From an uncultured Cytophagales bacterium (GTDB lineage Bacteria > Bacteroidota > Bacteroidia > Cytophagales > Cyclobacteriaceae), in the NCBI GenBank assembly GCA_913057175.1, contig CAJXNP010000001.1, forward strand, positions 310,001 to 374,000: 64,000 bases of DNA, written 5' to 3'. Below the pieces are notes generated by a model, which was not told where the DNA came from, ran no database searches, and saw only the letters and a program-made list of their open reading frames with translations. A program made the position numbers and the translations under genes. Shown here in pieces: positions 6,827-15,037 of the stretch (positions within the stretch are counted from its first letter, which is position 1; each line of letters opens with the position of its first letter).

Positions 6827-7552
6827 ATGGAAAGCATTTTGAATAAATCAATTGGACAAATTGTTGCTGAAGATTTCAGGACAGCAGAAGTTTTTAAAAA
6901 GTACAACATTGATTTCTGCTGCAATGGCGGCAGGTCGCTTCAGGATATCAGCGAAGATCCGGAGATTAGCATGAAAGATTTAATCGATGATCTGAATACT
7001 TCTACCAATGAGATCAACAATTCTGCTGAGGATTACAAATCCTGGCCCATCGATGTGTTGGCCGATCATATCGAAAAAAAGCATCATCTGTATGTGTCAC
7101 AAAAAATACCTGTAATCGAAGAATATCTGGACAAAATCAGCCGGGTACATGGCGACAGCCACCCCGAACTTAGCACCATTAAGGAATTGTTCCATGCTTC
7201 TGCCGGAGACCTGACGGCGCACATGAAAAAGGAGGAGTTTATCCTTTTCCCTTTCATTCGTAAAATGGTCAAATCCGGAAAGCACGGTTTCAATTTGGAT
7301 CAACCTTACTTTGGAAGCGTTCAAAACCCTATTAACAAGATGCATGATGAACATGACGCAGAAGGAGCACGATTTGAAGAAATTGCCAGGTTGAGCAACA
7401 ACTTTACCGTACCGGAAGACGGCTGCAATACCTACAGGGTAGCCTATTCACTGTTAAAAGAATTTCAGGATGATCTGCACCTGCACGTGCATCTGGAGAA
7501 CAACATCCTGTTCCCGAAAGCGATAGAGTTGGAAAAAGAACTCCTAAATTAG
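6827..7552 (+). CDS. ric: RIC/YtfE/ScdA-type di-iron protein for iron-sulfur repair
   Basis: A 241-aa repair-of-iron-centres protein. The N-terminal ScdA_N/DUF542 domain (about 1-60) carries the hallmark Cys31-Cys32 (NIDFCCNGGRSL). The rest is a hemerythrin-like four-helix bundle with candidate di-iron ligands His86, His132, Glu136, His173/His176 and the LHLHVHLENN segment near 217-225. RIC proteins restore Fe-S clusters damaged by NO or peroxide and are induced by NO in many bacteria. The gene follows the cupin by 26 bases. Its presence is the best single argument that this island answers nitrosative stress. The length is that of full-size ScdA proteins. Confidence 0.95.
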   Translation: MESILNKSIGQIVAEDFRTAEVFKKYNIDFCCNGGRSLQDISEDPEISMKDLIDDLNTSTNEINNSAEDYKSWPIDVLADHIEKKHHLYVSQKIPVIEEYLDKISRVHGDSHPELSTIKELFHASAGDLTAHMKKEEFILFPFIRKMVKSGKHGFNLDQPYFGSVQNPINKMHDEHDAEGARFEEIARLSNNFTVPEDGCNTYRVAYSLLKEFQDDLHLHVHLENNILFPKAIELEKELLN

Positions 7553-7609
7553 GATGATTTCCTTATTGATGCGTAAATGAACATAAATCGAAATACTTAA
7601 TTTCCGAAT

Positions 7610-7966
7610 ATGAATTCCCCGTTCAAAACAAAAAGAATTTACGAAGAGCCTTCCGAAGACGACGGGTACAGGATGCTTATTGACCGTCTTTGGCCACGAG
7701 GAATTAAAAAAGAAGAAGCTAAATTAAACGAGTGGAACAAGGATGTAGCGCCATCGGATAATCTGAGGAAATGGTTTGATCATCAGGATGAAAGGTTTGA
7801 AGAATTTGTCAGACTTTATAAAAAAGAACTGGATTCGAAAAAAGAAGTACTGGATCGGATCATCAATATCTCACAAAATACCAAAATAACATTTCTATAC
7901 GCGACAAAGTACCCTAATCTAAGTCATGCGAGCGTATTGTTGAACTATTTAAAAAACAGAAAATGA
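7610..7966 (+). CDS. DUF488 (YeaO-like) protein
   Basis: A 118-aa DUF488 protein of the YeaO type, recognised from the N-terminal block GYRMLIDRLWPRGIKKEEA, the WNKDVAPSDNLRKWF block and the C-terminal TFLYATKYPNLSHA. The biochemical function of the family is unknown. Members often sit beside haem, nitrite or NO-related genes, and here the gene lies between RIC and a hemerythrin. It overlaps the start of the next gene by four bases (ATGA), so the two are coupled. The conserved Arg and Trp residues suggest nucleotide or anion binding, which is only a guess. Confidence 0.85.
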   Translation: MNSPFKTKRIYEEPSEDDGYRMLIDRLWPRGIKKEEAKLNEWNKDVAPSDNLRKWFDHQDERFEEFVRLYKKELDSKKEVLDRIINISQNTKITFLYATKYPNLSHASVLLNYLKNRK

Positions 7967-8406
7967 AACGACACAAAGCATTGCAACCACTCAGTCGTGA
8001 CCACCACCACGGTCTGTTATTGTGCTGGAAAATCAGAACCGGATTTTCAAAAGGAGTTGATGCCAAAAGGATAAAGAAATATGCTGATTGGTTTTATAAA
8101 AACCATACCCTCCCTCACTTCGAAGCAGAGGAAAAATACGTTTTCCCTGTTTTTGGGTTGGAGCACGAGTTGATCAAAAAGGCCTTAACTGAACATAAAA
8201 GGTTGAAAAAGTTGTTTGAAGATGAGCAAAGCATTGAAAAATCATTGAGCCTTCTGGAAGAGGAATTAGAAAAGCACATCCGCTTTGAAGAGCGGGTGTT
8301 ATTTAACGAAATACAGTCGGTTGCCACCAAAGAACAATTACAGGTGATAAATGCGATTCATGAAGAACGTTTCGAGGAAAATTCAGAAGACGAATTTTGG
8401 CTGTGA
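7963..8406 (+). CDS. Hemerythrin-like (HHE) domain protein
   Basis: A 147-aa single-domain protein of the hemerythrin HHE family. Candidate iron ligands are in RDHHHGLLL (about 14-20), HFEAEEKYVFP (about 50-60), EHKRLKKLF (about 72-80) and KHIRFEERVLF (about 105-115), which gives the HxxxE pattern twice. Such proteins store or sense O2 or NO, or act as RIC-like di-iron proteins. It lacks the Cys-Cys N-terminal domain of the RIC protein encoded 0.4 kb upstream. Its ATG overlaps the DUF488 stop, so the two are made together. Confidence 0.88.
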   Translation: MKRHKALQPLSRDHHHGLLLCWKIRTGFSKGVDAKRIKKYADWFYKNHTLPHFEAEEKYVFPVFGLEHELIKKALTEHKRLKKLFEDEQSIEKSLSLLEEELEKHIRFEERVLFNEIQSVATKEQLQVINAIHEERFEENSEDEFWL

Positions 8407-8454
8407 CAATGATAAAACAATTGGGAGTCCTTTTCAGTCCTGACCTCATTTTCA

Positions 8455-8772
8455 ATGGATTATAAATTATATGTAGTTACTCAGGAAGGTGAAGAAAGGG
8501 AGATTTCATACAAACCCTATGAGTATAACAATTTGATGGAACTAGTCGTCAATGAACTTTGGGAAGATTGGGGGGATTGCATGGGCAGGGCCATTTGTGG
8601 CACCTGCCACATTGAAATTTTAGGTGCTTACCATGCAGAACCGGAGCAATTCGAAGAACACACGATCAGCTTATTGCCCAATAAAAAGGCCAAAAGTAGA
8701 TTGGCCTGCCAGATCACTCCTGACAAGAGAGTAAATAACATGAGATTCAGGATTTTGAAGGACTTTGATTGA
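8455..8772 (+). CDS. Adrenodoxin-type 2Fe-2S ferredoxin
   Basis: A 105-aa soluble ferredoxin. The cluster ligands are Cys42, Cys48, Cys51 and Cys85 (GDCMGRAICGTCH then LACQ), a CX5CX2C-X33-C pattern typical of adrenodoxin/ISC-type ferredoxins. The fold is complete with no extra domain. As the last gene of the island, it could donate electrons to the globin, to the RIC/hemerythrin proteins or to cluster repair. It begins 48 bases after the hemerythrin gene. The downstream 250 bases hold no gene and lead into the next, separately regulated locus. Confidence 0.92.
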   Translation: MDYKLYVVTQEGEEREISYKPYEYNNLMELVVNELWEDWGDCMGRAICGTCHIEILGAYHAEPEQFEEHTISLLPNKKAKSRLACQITPDKRVNNMRFRILKDFD

Positions 8773-8964
8773 CTCAATTAATTAAATCAACATGTCGTAG
8801 AGGTCGCAGAATCAGGTATCAAAAATTAATGAACTCATTCTTCTGCTAACCCGACAGGCTTCAAAGCAGGATGACCAGAAATATTCTCTCTTTGGGGATT
8901 CTTATTTTCCTTCCCAAATCCGCTTAACAAGGTAGAGAAAAAGCAATGAATTTATCATACATAC

Positions 8965-9000
8965 TTGTCTATAAGTAAAATATACTTTACTTTTAGACAA
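8965..9000. promoter_or_regulatory. 36-bp inverted repeat, operator candidate for the membrane protein-XRE pair
   Basis: Two 18-base arms (left TTGTCTATAAGTAAAATA, right its complement with two mismatches) meet without a spacer. The repeat ends 25 bases before the ATG at 9026. Its position over the likely promoter and the XRE regulator encoded second in the operon suggest autoregulation. Confidence 0.6.
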
Positions 9001-9025
9001 AAGTAATTTACAAAATCAAACAAAT

Positions 9026-9427
9026 ATGAAAAATTCATTCTCCTCGGCATTTATTTATCCATACTGGATGAAGATATTCGGTTTGCTGATCATTCTTGCC
9101 GGAATTGGTATTTTTATTTACCGAATCTCAAAGTTTGATATTCTCGATTTAACTGGTGTAAGCTTTCCTTTAGCCATGGGGCTGGTATTCATTTTCTTTT
9201 CGAAAGAGAAAGATTTTGATGAAAGAATTGCATTTCTAAAGTTCAAAGCACTTGCGGTTGCTGTACCTATAGCAGCAGCCATTGTCATGGCCATTAATTA
9301 TTCTCAAAATTTTCAAAATTACTCTATTGAAACAGATAGTTGGTTTTCTATTTCAGCCTTCGAATATTTGTCGATAACCCTGCTCATCGCGATGGGTTGG
9401 TTTTACTATTTAAAGTATAAAGAATAA
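9026..9427 (+). CDS. Small membrane protein paired with an XRE regulator
   Basis: A 133-aa protein with four predicted helices at about residues 13-32, 38-56, 70-90 and 107-127. No enzymatic motif is visible. It is followed 10 bases later by a 68-aa XRE-type DNA-binding protein. Pairs of a small membrane protein and a short helix-turn-helix regulator are common in Firmicutes and Bacteroidota and are usually of unknown function. The pair is preceded by a 36-bp palindrome that probably controls both. A role in membrane stress or immunity is possible but not supported by sequence alone. Confidence 0.75.
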   Translation: MKNSFSSAFIYPYWMKIFGLLIILAGIGIFIYRISKFDILDLTGVSFPLAMGLVFIFFSKEKDFDERIAFLKFKALAVAVPIAAAIVMAINYSQNFQNYSIETDSWFSISAFEYLSITLLIAMGWFYYLKYKE

Positions 9428-9437
9428 GGGTTCACAA

Positions 9438-9644
9438 ATGAAGAATACCATTAAAGTAGAGCGGGCCAAAAAGGATTTTACACAGGCAGATTTGGCTGAA
9501 AAAGTGGGTGTTTCCCGCCAGACCATTAATTCCATCGAAAAGGGTAAGTTCATCCCCTCCACCTTATTGGCACTAAAAATTGCCCATGTTTTCGCTGAAA
9601 AAGTAGATAGTATTTTTTTATTGGAAAAAGATGATTGGGAATAA
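9438..9644 (+). CDS. Short XRE-family transcriptional regulator
   Basis: A 68-aa protein consisting almost wholly of one helix-turn-helix domain (FTQADLAEKVGVSRQTINSI), with the short tail VDSIFLLEKDDWE. The size and sequence are those of the YozG/HTH_3 minimal regulators. They bind DNA as dimers, which fits the long palindrome upstream of the operon. It is encoded directly after a four-helix membrane protein, so that protein may modulate it or be its main target. Confidence 0.88.
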   Translation: MKNTIKVERAKKDFTQADLAEKVGVSRQTINSIEKGKFIPSTLLALKIAHVFAEKVDSIFLLEKDDWE

Positions 9645-9673
9645 CATTGTAAAATATATTTTGGTAAAACAAC

Positions 9674-10441
9674 ATGACCGACCTGATTGATAAAAATTTT
9701 CATCTACATGCTACAAAAATTCCCCGACAGACTGAGAGAATGAAAGTACATGAATCTCAAAATCTTGCCTTCGTCGACAGTGGATTGTCATGCGACACCT
9801 TTAACATCATCCATCTGTTCAACGGAAGCAGACTAGAGAAAAAAGAAATCCAAAGTGCGGTCAATTACTTTCAATCAAAAGGCTTTGATTTTTGCGTCTG
9901 GATCAGCCAGGGAAATTTACTTCCTAAAGTTCAAAATTATTTGACAGAATTATCGCTTATCCAACAAAATGCAGAGGCAGGAATGGTGCTGGATCTAAAG
10001 GAATATCTTCCCATACAGAAAAATGAACATAAGAATATCAGGGTTGTCAACGATGAAAGATCTATCAATGAGTTTGCAAATGTGATAGCTAAAAACTGGA
10101 GTCCCCCAGACCAAAATGTCATTCGATATTATAACCAGACTTCCTGGCATTATCTTGACAAAAAAAACAGTATCCAGTTATTCATTTATTATTATCAGGA
10201 CCAACCTGTTTCCGTGGTAGAGATGTTCCCAACTGATGAGGAAACAGTGGGGCTGTACGGATTTGCTACGCTTGAAGCATTCAGGGGAATGGGAATTGGA
10301 TCGGCGCTGATGACCTTTGCCTTGAACAAAGCCAAAGAGCTAAATTTCCAAAAAGTCATCCTCCAGGCATCAGAAGATGGGATTGGGATTTATCGAAAAA
10401 TGGGTTTTGAGGAAATTACGACATATTTTGAATTTGCGTGA
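9674..10441 (+). CDS. GNAT-family N-acetyltransferase
   Basis: A 255-aa protein with a C-terminal GNAT acetyltransferase domain (about residues 115-255). The acetyl-CoA binding motif is seen in FRGMGIGSALMTFAL (R-G-M-G-I-G), followed by the family ending ASEDGIGIYRKMGFEEI. The N-terminal 110 residues have no clear motif and may be a degenerate second GNAT half, as in two-domain members. The substrate is unknown. The ATG at 9674 lies 29 bases after the XRE gene on the same strand. Confidence 0.85.
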   Translation: MTDLIDKNFHLHATKIPRQTERMKVHESQNLAFVDSGLSCDTFNIIHLFNGSRLEKKEIQSAVNYFQSKGFDFCVWISQGNLLPKVQNYLTELSLIQQNAEAGMVLDLKEYLPIQKNEHKNIRVVNDERSINEFANVIAKNWSPPDQNVIRYYNQTSWHYLDKKNSIQLFIYYYQDQPVSVVEMFPTDEETVGLYGFATLEAFRGMGIGSALMTFALNKAKELNFQKVILQASEDGIGIYRKMGFEEITTYFEFA

Positions 10442-10468
10442 TCAAAGCACCGGTCTTCCCTTGATCCT

Positions 10469-11062
10469 TTGAGCAAAATTTCAGTAGAACCTCTGTGGTT
10501 ATGCTACAAAGCCACACTGAGAAAAGAAATAATCCACCTATTTCTGGTAAAACCCTATTGGAATTTCATATTAAACATAGAAACATTAATTTTTTTAATT
10601 TTAGTGATTGTTCTTAATCGAATAATATCCTTGAAAAAGAAATACATCCCCATTCTATTTTTTGGTGTTTTACTGGCCGTACTAGCCATTGTACTCCAGG
10701 TTTTTGAATACCGGTATTACATTGGAAGTCTGGATACGGATATTTACACCACAGTTGTTGCTGCCATCTTTACAATTCTTGGGATCTGGATCGGCATTAA
10801 CCTTCTAAAGAAAAAGGCCCCGCAAATAGAAGGTACATCAAAGATTGATCATTCAAAAATAAAGGAGCTGGAGCTGAATGAACGTGAATACGAAGTGCTT
10901 AAATTGATTTCGGAGGGGATGTCCAACCAGGAAATTGCCGACAAACTATTTCTCGCCCTCCCCACCATCAAAACCCACACATCCAATCTCTTCACCAAAC
11001 TGAATGTAAGGAGCCGCACGCAGGCTATTCATAAAGCGAAGAACTTGAGACTGATTTTATAA
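10469..11062 (+). CDS. Membrane-anchored LuxR-type transcriptional regulator
   Basis: A protein of up to 197 aa with membrane helices at about residues 36-52, 62-80 and 91-111 and a C-terminal LuxR helix-turn-helix at about 130-190 (LNEREYEVLKLISEGMSNQE, then TIKTHTSNLFTKLNVRSR). There is no receiver domain, so it would be a one-component membrane sensor that binds DNA from the membrane. The only start for the full frame is TTG at 10469; no ATG occurs before the first helix, so the N-terminus is uncertain. It may sense a membrane signal and act on neighbouring genes, but no target is evident. Confidence 0.75.
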   Translation: MSKISVEPLWLCYKATLRKEIIHLFLVKPYWNFILNIETLIFLILVIVLNRIISLKKKYIPILFFGVLLAVLAIVLQVFEYRYYIGSLDTDIYTTVVAAIFTILGIWIGINLLKKKAPQIEGTSKIDHSKIKELELNEREYEVLKLISEGMSNQEIADKLFLALPTIKTHTSNLFTKLNVRSRTQAIHKAKNLRLIL

Positions 11063-11085
11063 AAAGAAAAGTTTAAATCACAAAA

Positions 11086-11187
11086 TGCATTGGATCAAAT
11101 TTCAAATAAATCTCAATAACCAAAAATTAAAATTTCAATCGCTTGAAAACTGGTCATTGTAATTTGAATTTTGTGCATTGAATTTTA
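11086..11187. repeat. AT-rich imperfect palindromic repeat, copy 1
   Basis: Left arm with the core CAAATAAATCTCAA (11103-11116) and a right arm of partly complementary sequence (about 11150-11187). The 34 bases from 11086 recur as a reverse complement at 11923-11956, on the other side of the DUF4199 gene, with about 30 of 34 matches. See the findings. Confidence 0.6.
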
Positions 11188-11270
11188 CCCGGTTTTGCAT
11201 TTCCATACTTTAGTATGATGGAATTTTGCCTACTGTAACAGATATTTAGACAAACAAAAATACTCATTCA

Positions 11271-11789
11271 ATGAAAAAACTAATCCTCACTTATGGCATT
11301 GTATCGGGGCTTGTCACTTCGGCAATGGTCCTGTTTACGATTAGCGGGTCGCCGATAGTTAAAGAATATGGTGAATTGATCGGGTACGGCACCATGATCA
11401 TTGCCTTTTCCACCATCTTCATTGCAATTAAAACATACCGCGATAAATATCTGAAGGGAAAGATCACCTTTTTCAATGCTTTTAAGATCGGCCTGGGTGT
11501 TACACTTATCGCCACTGTTATTTACATAGTTTCGTGGATGATTATCTCAGAAACTATTGCAAAGGATTTTATGACAGAGTATTTTCAACAATCAGTCGAA
11601 AAGCTAAAAACCAGCGACCTTTCAGAAGCTGAGATCAATAAGAAAATCGCTGAAATGGAAAACTTCAAGGAATTGTACAAAAACCCGATTGTCAAGATTG
11701 GAATGACCTTTTTGGAAATATTCCCCGTCGGATTTGTCATTTCCTTAGTTTCAGCTTTGATCCTGAAGAGAAAACCAGCAAGTGGATAA
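11271..11789 (+). CDS. DUF4199 membrane protein
   Basis: A 172-aa membrane protein of the DUF4199 type, widespread in Bacteroidota and of unknown function. It has helices at about residues 5-22, 34-52, 70-92 and 143-165. A charged loop at about 100-140 (EQ/KLKTSD then ISKKIAEMEN-like segments) lies between helices three and four. The start MKKLILTYGIVSGLV is typical for the family. It stands alone between two copies of an AT-rich palindromic repeat, with no operon partner. Confidence 0.85.
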   Translation: MKKLILTYGIVSGLVTSAMVLFTISGSPIVKEYGELIGYGTMIIAFSTIFIAIKTYRDKYLKGKITFFNAFKIGLGVTLIATVIYIVSWMIISETIAKDFMTEYFQQSVEKLKTSDLSEAEINKKIAEMENFKELYKNPIVKIGMTFLEIFPVGFVISLVSALILKRKPASG

Positions 11790-11820
11790 TTTAGGATCAA
11801 TCAATGTTTTTGATGAATCA

Positions 11821-11960
11821 AATAATTTTGAATTTATAAACCACAATTATCAAAATACAAACAGCAAATAAATATCAATTTTCAATGTTAAAATCAACAA
11901 ACATTTGAACACTGGATATTTACAATTGTGATTTATTTAAAATTTGATCCATTGCACTTT
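11821..11960. repeat. AT-rich imperfect palindromic repeat, copy 2
   Basis: This block has one direct arm with CAAATAAATATCAA (11865-11878, one mismatch from copy 1) and one inverted arm at 11923-11956, so it can fold on itself. It carries the reverse complement of the left end of copy 1. No coding sequence is seen here. Confidence 0.6.
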
Positions 11961-12036
11961 GGAGCTTTTATCAATACTGCACAAAAGTTTTGGATTGATC
12001 TATCATTTAAACTGAACTTTCAAAAAAATAAACACC

Positions 12037-12462
12037 ATGGACAACTCAACACCTAAAGTAAACGGCATCGGAGGGATTTTCTTCCGCACAAAAGATCCTG
12101 ATAAAGTAAAAGAATGGTACGGTAAAAACCTTGGGCTCGCGGTCAATCAATATGGATCATCCTTCGAATTCCGCAATGCCCACCGGCCAGATGAAATCAA
12201 TTACCTGCAATGGAGTCCTTTTAAAGAGGACACGGATTATTTCGAGCCATCTAAAAAAGAATTCATGATCAATTATCGGGTTCAGAATATGGAAGGACTT
12301 GTCAAAAAACTGAAGGAAAATGGCGTAACTGTTGTGGATGAGATTCAGGAGTTCGAGTATGGAAAATTTGTGCATATCATGGATCCTGAAGGGAACAAAC
12401 TGGAATTGTGGGAGCCGATCGATAAAGTCTTTACAGAAATGGGCGGTGAGACGACGAAGTAA
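12037..12462 (+). CDS. VOC-superfamily (glyoxalase-like) protein
   Basis: A 141-aa vicinal-oxygen-chelate protein. The two beta-alpha-beta modules are visible: GIGGIFFRTKDPDKVKEWYG at the start, and VHIMDPEGNKLELWEPIDK at the end, whose Glu is a likely metal ligand. The usual first metal-binding His is not obvious (GGIFF stands there), so it may be a binding protein or use another ligand set. Substrate unknown. It is monocistronic and convergent with the TPR gene that ends at 12486. Confidence 0.85.
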   Translation: MDNSTPKVNGIGGIFFRTKDPDKVKEWYGKNLGLAVNQYGSSFEFRNAHRPDEINYLQWSPFKEDTDYFEPSKKEFMINYRVQNMEGLVKKLKENGVTVVDEIQEFEYGKFVHIMDPEGNKLELWEPIDKVFTEMGGETTK

Positions 12463-12485
12463 TCGGTTAAGCAATCATACTTTTT

Positions 12486-14267
12486 TCAAATACCTGGTAC
12501 TCCGTGATTTTTGGGTAATCCCATGCGGCTGATTAATCCGCTCCAACGAGGATCTTTGTACAAAACCTTGAGGGATGGGTAATAGATCAACTCAGGAAGT
12601 GTAGGATCCCTCGTTTCGAGCGCTTTTTCAAACCACTCAAAGGCCGTATCTGTTTCGCCCCTCAAAGCATAGACATGCCCGATATTGGCATATTCTTCAG
12701 GATATTTATCCAACATTATTTCTAGTAGACTATTTGCCTCCTCAACCCTTCCCAACTCATAGACGACCATGCATTTCGTATAGGTTTTAAAAAAATCATT
12801 TTTCTCCTTTTCAATCTCAATCAATGCTTCCTGTGTTTTTCCCTGGTACAGAAGCACCCATGACTTTAATGCGTGCAAAATTTCAGCATTTGGTTGATGC
12901 AACTCATACTTTTCCATTGCTGTCTGCGCTTCTTCTGGTTGGTTATTGAAATATCGGTAGAACCCTAACAAATAATAGTTGTAGTAGGATAACGGATCCA
13001 ACTCAATCGCCCGTTTAACCAGGGAAATGTTTGTCGCCGGATCTTCAAAATTATTATAGGTCGAGTAAATGATCACTTCGGCATTTTCAGGATCCAGCTC
13101 CATGGCTTTTTTGGAATTAAGCGCCCCTTTCTCAAACTCCCATATATTGGACTGCAGGATGGATAAATAAGCGTAGGCCAATGCATATTCAGGATCCAAT
13201 TCAATGGCCTTGTTGACGGCAGGTATTCCAAATTCCGTAATCCTATCTAGTTGTTCATAGGTATAATTTACTGAAGCCCGATAGGTGATCAGGCCTAAAA
13301 TGGCCCAGGAAGGAGCATAGGTTGAATCGATTTCAATTGATTGACTAATCAATTTCTCAGCATTTCGATTTGCTTCTTCCGTTGATTGTTGCATAAGGAA
13401 CTTGGCCTGCAGAAATAAATTGTAAGCTTCCGGATTGACTGTTTTTACATGTTTTCCTAATAATTTTACACGAAGTTGATTGGTAACTTCCTCAGCAATT
13501 TCGTCCTGGATGCTGAAAATATCTTCCATGTCGCGGTCAAAAGTTTCTGACCACAGGTGGGAACCATCACTCACATTGATCAACTGCGCAGTTATGCGAA
13601 GCCTGTTTCCATATTTCCTTACACTTCCCTCCAAAATGTGGGAAACATTCAGTTCCTTACCAATTTCATCAGTTGTCACTCCCTTGCCCTTAAATGAAAA
13701 AGATGAGGTACGGCTGATCACTTTTAGTTCAGGGAGTTTTGCCAGCAGGTTGAGGATCTCCTCACTTATCCCATCTGAAAAATACTCCTGGTCTTTCTCC
13801 TCACTCATATCGGCAAAAGCAAGGACAGCAATGGATTTTGATGTATTGACCGGGTTTTGTTTCCGGCCACTTTCCTGGCTGCTTGTAACAATCTCTATCT
13901 CGTTCGCATGGGATCTGCTCTCAAAAAGATCAAAAAGCAGCAGGATGATGGCTATTCCCAAAACACCAAGAATAATTTTATTCAGGTTATTGCTTGTTTG
14001 CTGTGAAATTGACTTCTCCGGTTCAATTGAAACTGTTTTCTTGATGCCATCGGGTGTGATCTCATAAATCCAAGAAAAAATGATCCAGATCGGAAAAAAG
14101 AATATGAGCAAGAATAAAAATAGTTTTGAAATGTAGGCTGGCGCCTCGATGGTTGGAAGAATAATGGCCATAACCTGAAGAAAAACCCAAGATGAAACAA
14201 GATAAGCCAGGCCAGACTTAATTACGTTCCGACGCACAAGCTCAGATCTAAACCTTTTAAAATTCAT
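12486..14267 (-). CDS. Membrane-anchored FlgO/TolB-N-like protein with TPR repeats
   Basis: A 593-aa protein from the ATG at 14267 (MNFKRFRSELVRRNV); an ATG seven codons earlier is less likely because family members start with this cytoplasmic segment. Helices lie at about residues 20-38, 44-65 and 93-112. A domain like that joined to class III adenylate cyclases follows (about 140-270: SIAVLAFADMSEE, FSDGISEEILNLLAKL, HILEGSVRKYGNRLRITAQL). The C-terminal half is a row of TPR repeats (for example AIELDPEYALAYAYLSIL and AMELDPENAEVII). No cyclase domain is present. It probably acts as a protein-interaction scaffold at the inner membrane. Confidence 0.82.
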   Translation of the reverse strand: MNFKRFRSELVRRNVIKSGLAYLVSSWVFLQVMAIILPTIEAPAYISKLFLFLLIFFFPIWIIFSWIYEITPDGIKKTVSIEPEKSISQQTSNNLNKIILGVLGIAIILLLFDLFESRSHANEIEIVTSSQESGRKQNPVNTSKSIAVLAFADMSEEKDQEYFSDGISEEILNLLAKLPELKVISRTSSFSFKGKGVTTDEIGKELNVSHILEGSVRKYGNRLRITAQLINVSDGSHLWSETFDRDMEDIFSIQDEIAEEVTNQLRVKLLGKHVKTVNPEAYNLFLQAKFLMQQSTEEANRNAEKLISQSIEIDSTYAPSWAILGLITYRASVNYTYEQLDRITEFGIPAVNKAIELDPEYALAYAYLSILQSNIWEFEKGALNSKKAMELDPENAEVIIYSTYNNFEDPATNISLVKRAIELDPLSYYNYYLLGFYRYFNNQPEEAQTAMEKYELHQPNAEILHALKSWVLLYQGKTQEALIEIEKEKNDFFKTYTKCMVVYELGRVEEANSLLEIMLDKYPEEYANIGHVYALRGETDTAFEWFEKALETRDPTLPELIYYPSLKVLYKDPRWSGLISRMGLPKNHGVPGI

Positions 14268-14288
14268 TGTCGTCCTGTTAATTCCCAA

Positions 14289-14674
14289 TCCCAGCTACCA
14301 GTTGCCGGTCAAAAAAAATCTAACAATATGTAAATATCTGATTATAAATATTTTAAAATCCACATAATTGGATCCGTTTATAAAAAAATCATGTTACACT
14401 TCCCGCAAATTAAAGCAAAATCGGTTTGTTTCATTCATCCAACAAATATCAAATCGATCAAAAAAATCCTTACCATTACCAAGTTGGAGCTAAAAATAAA
14501 CCGGAGGACTGCCCTGCTTCTAAAAGTAATTATTAAAACCCATTTCTGCTAATACTCAAATAAGGAAGTTTGTCCATTTTCATAAAGAAATAGCTTAAAC
14601 ACCTCACATAAAAAATAACCAGCTATATTTTAAAAATAATAATAAATATTATATATTTAAGTAAATTAAATATT
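14289..14674. other. Intergenic region between the TPR gene and padR
   Basis: 386 bases between divergent genes, very AT-rich, with no plausible ORF or RNA gene. It must contain both promoters. The only structured element I see is the AT palindrome at 14643-14659. Confidence 0.5.
14643..14659. promoter_or_regulatory. AT-only palindrome just upstream of padR
   Basis: TAAATAT-TAT-ATATTTA, 7-bp arms, ends 15 bases before the padR ATG. The place fits a PadR operator, but the sequence is low-complexity and could arise by chance. Confidence 0.3.
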
Positions 14675-15037
14675 ATGAGCTCTAAAGAATATATCAAAGG
14701 CACTATAAAAACAATCGTCTTGAAGCTTCTAGCTGAGAATTCGAGGATGTACGGATATGAGATCAGTCAGAGGGTAGCTGAACTGTCAGACCAAGAGATC
14801 AAGCTTACCTATGGGGCATTATACCCCATCCTTTACAAACTGGAAAATGAAGGATTATTAAGTACCTCCAGTGAAATCATAGATAACCGGGCGCGGAAGT
14901 ATTATTCACTCACTCCCAAAGGGAAAGAGATTGCTAAGGAGAAAGTCTCGGAACTTCAGAAGTTTTCCGAATCGCTGAAAAAGATTTTAATGCCCGATCC
15001 ACAATCAAACCTAAGCCTGGAAATATGGGGAGTATAG
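14675..15037 (+). CDS. PadR-family transcriptional regulator
   Basis: A 120-aa PadR regulator: winged helix at about residues 10-85 (KTIVLKLLAENSRMYGYEIS, LTYGALYPILYKLENEGLL, RARKYYSLTPKGKE), then a short dimerisation helix. PadR proteins repress neighbouring genes and respond to small ligands. Its end overlaps the next gene by 13 bases. That gene encodes a membrane protein whose N-terminus looks like a HAAS signalling domain, a classical PadR partner, so the two form one signalling unit. Confidence 0.93.
   Translation: MSSKEYIKGTIKTIVLKLLAENSRMYGYEISQRVAELSDQEIKLTYGALYPILYKLENEGLLSTSSEIIDNRARKYYSLTPKGKEIAKEKVSELQKFSESLKKILMPDPQSNLSLEIWGV

Noticed and set aside
13480-14067. A 195-codon + strand frame opposite the TPR gene
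   Set aside because: Serine- and proline-rich shadow of the TPR/FlgO-like gene, no motif, no plausible promoter.
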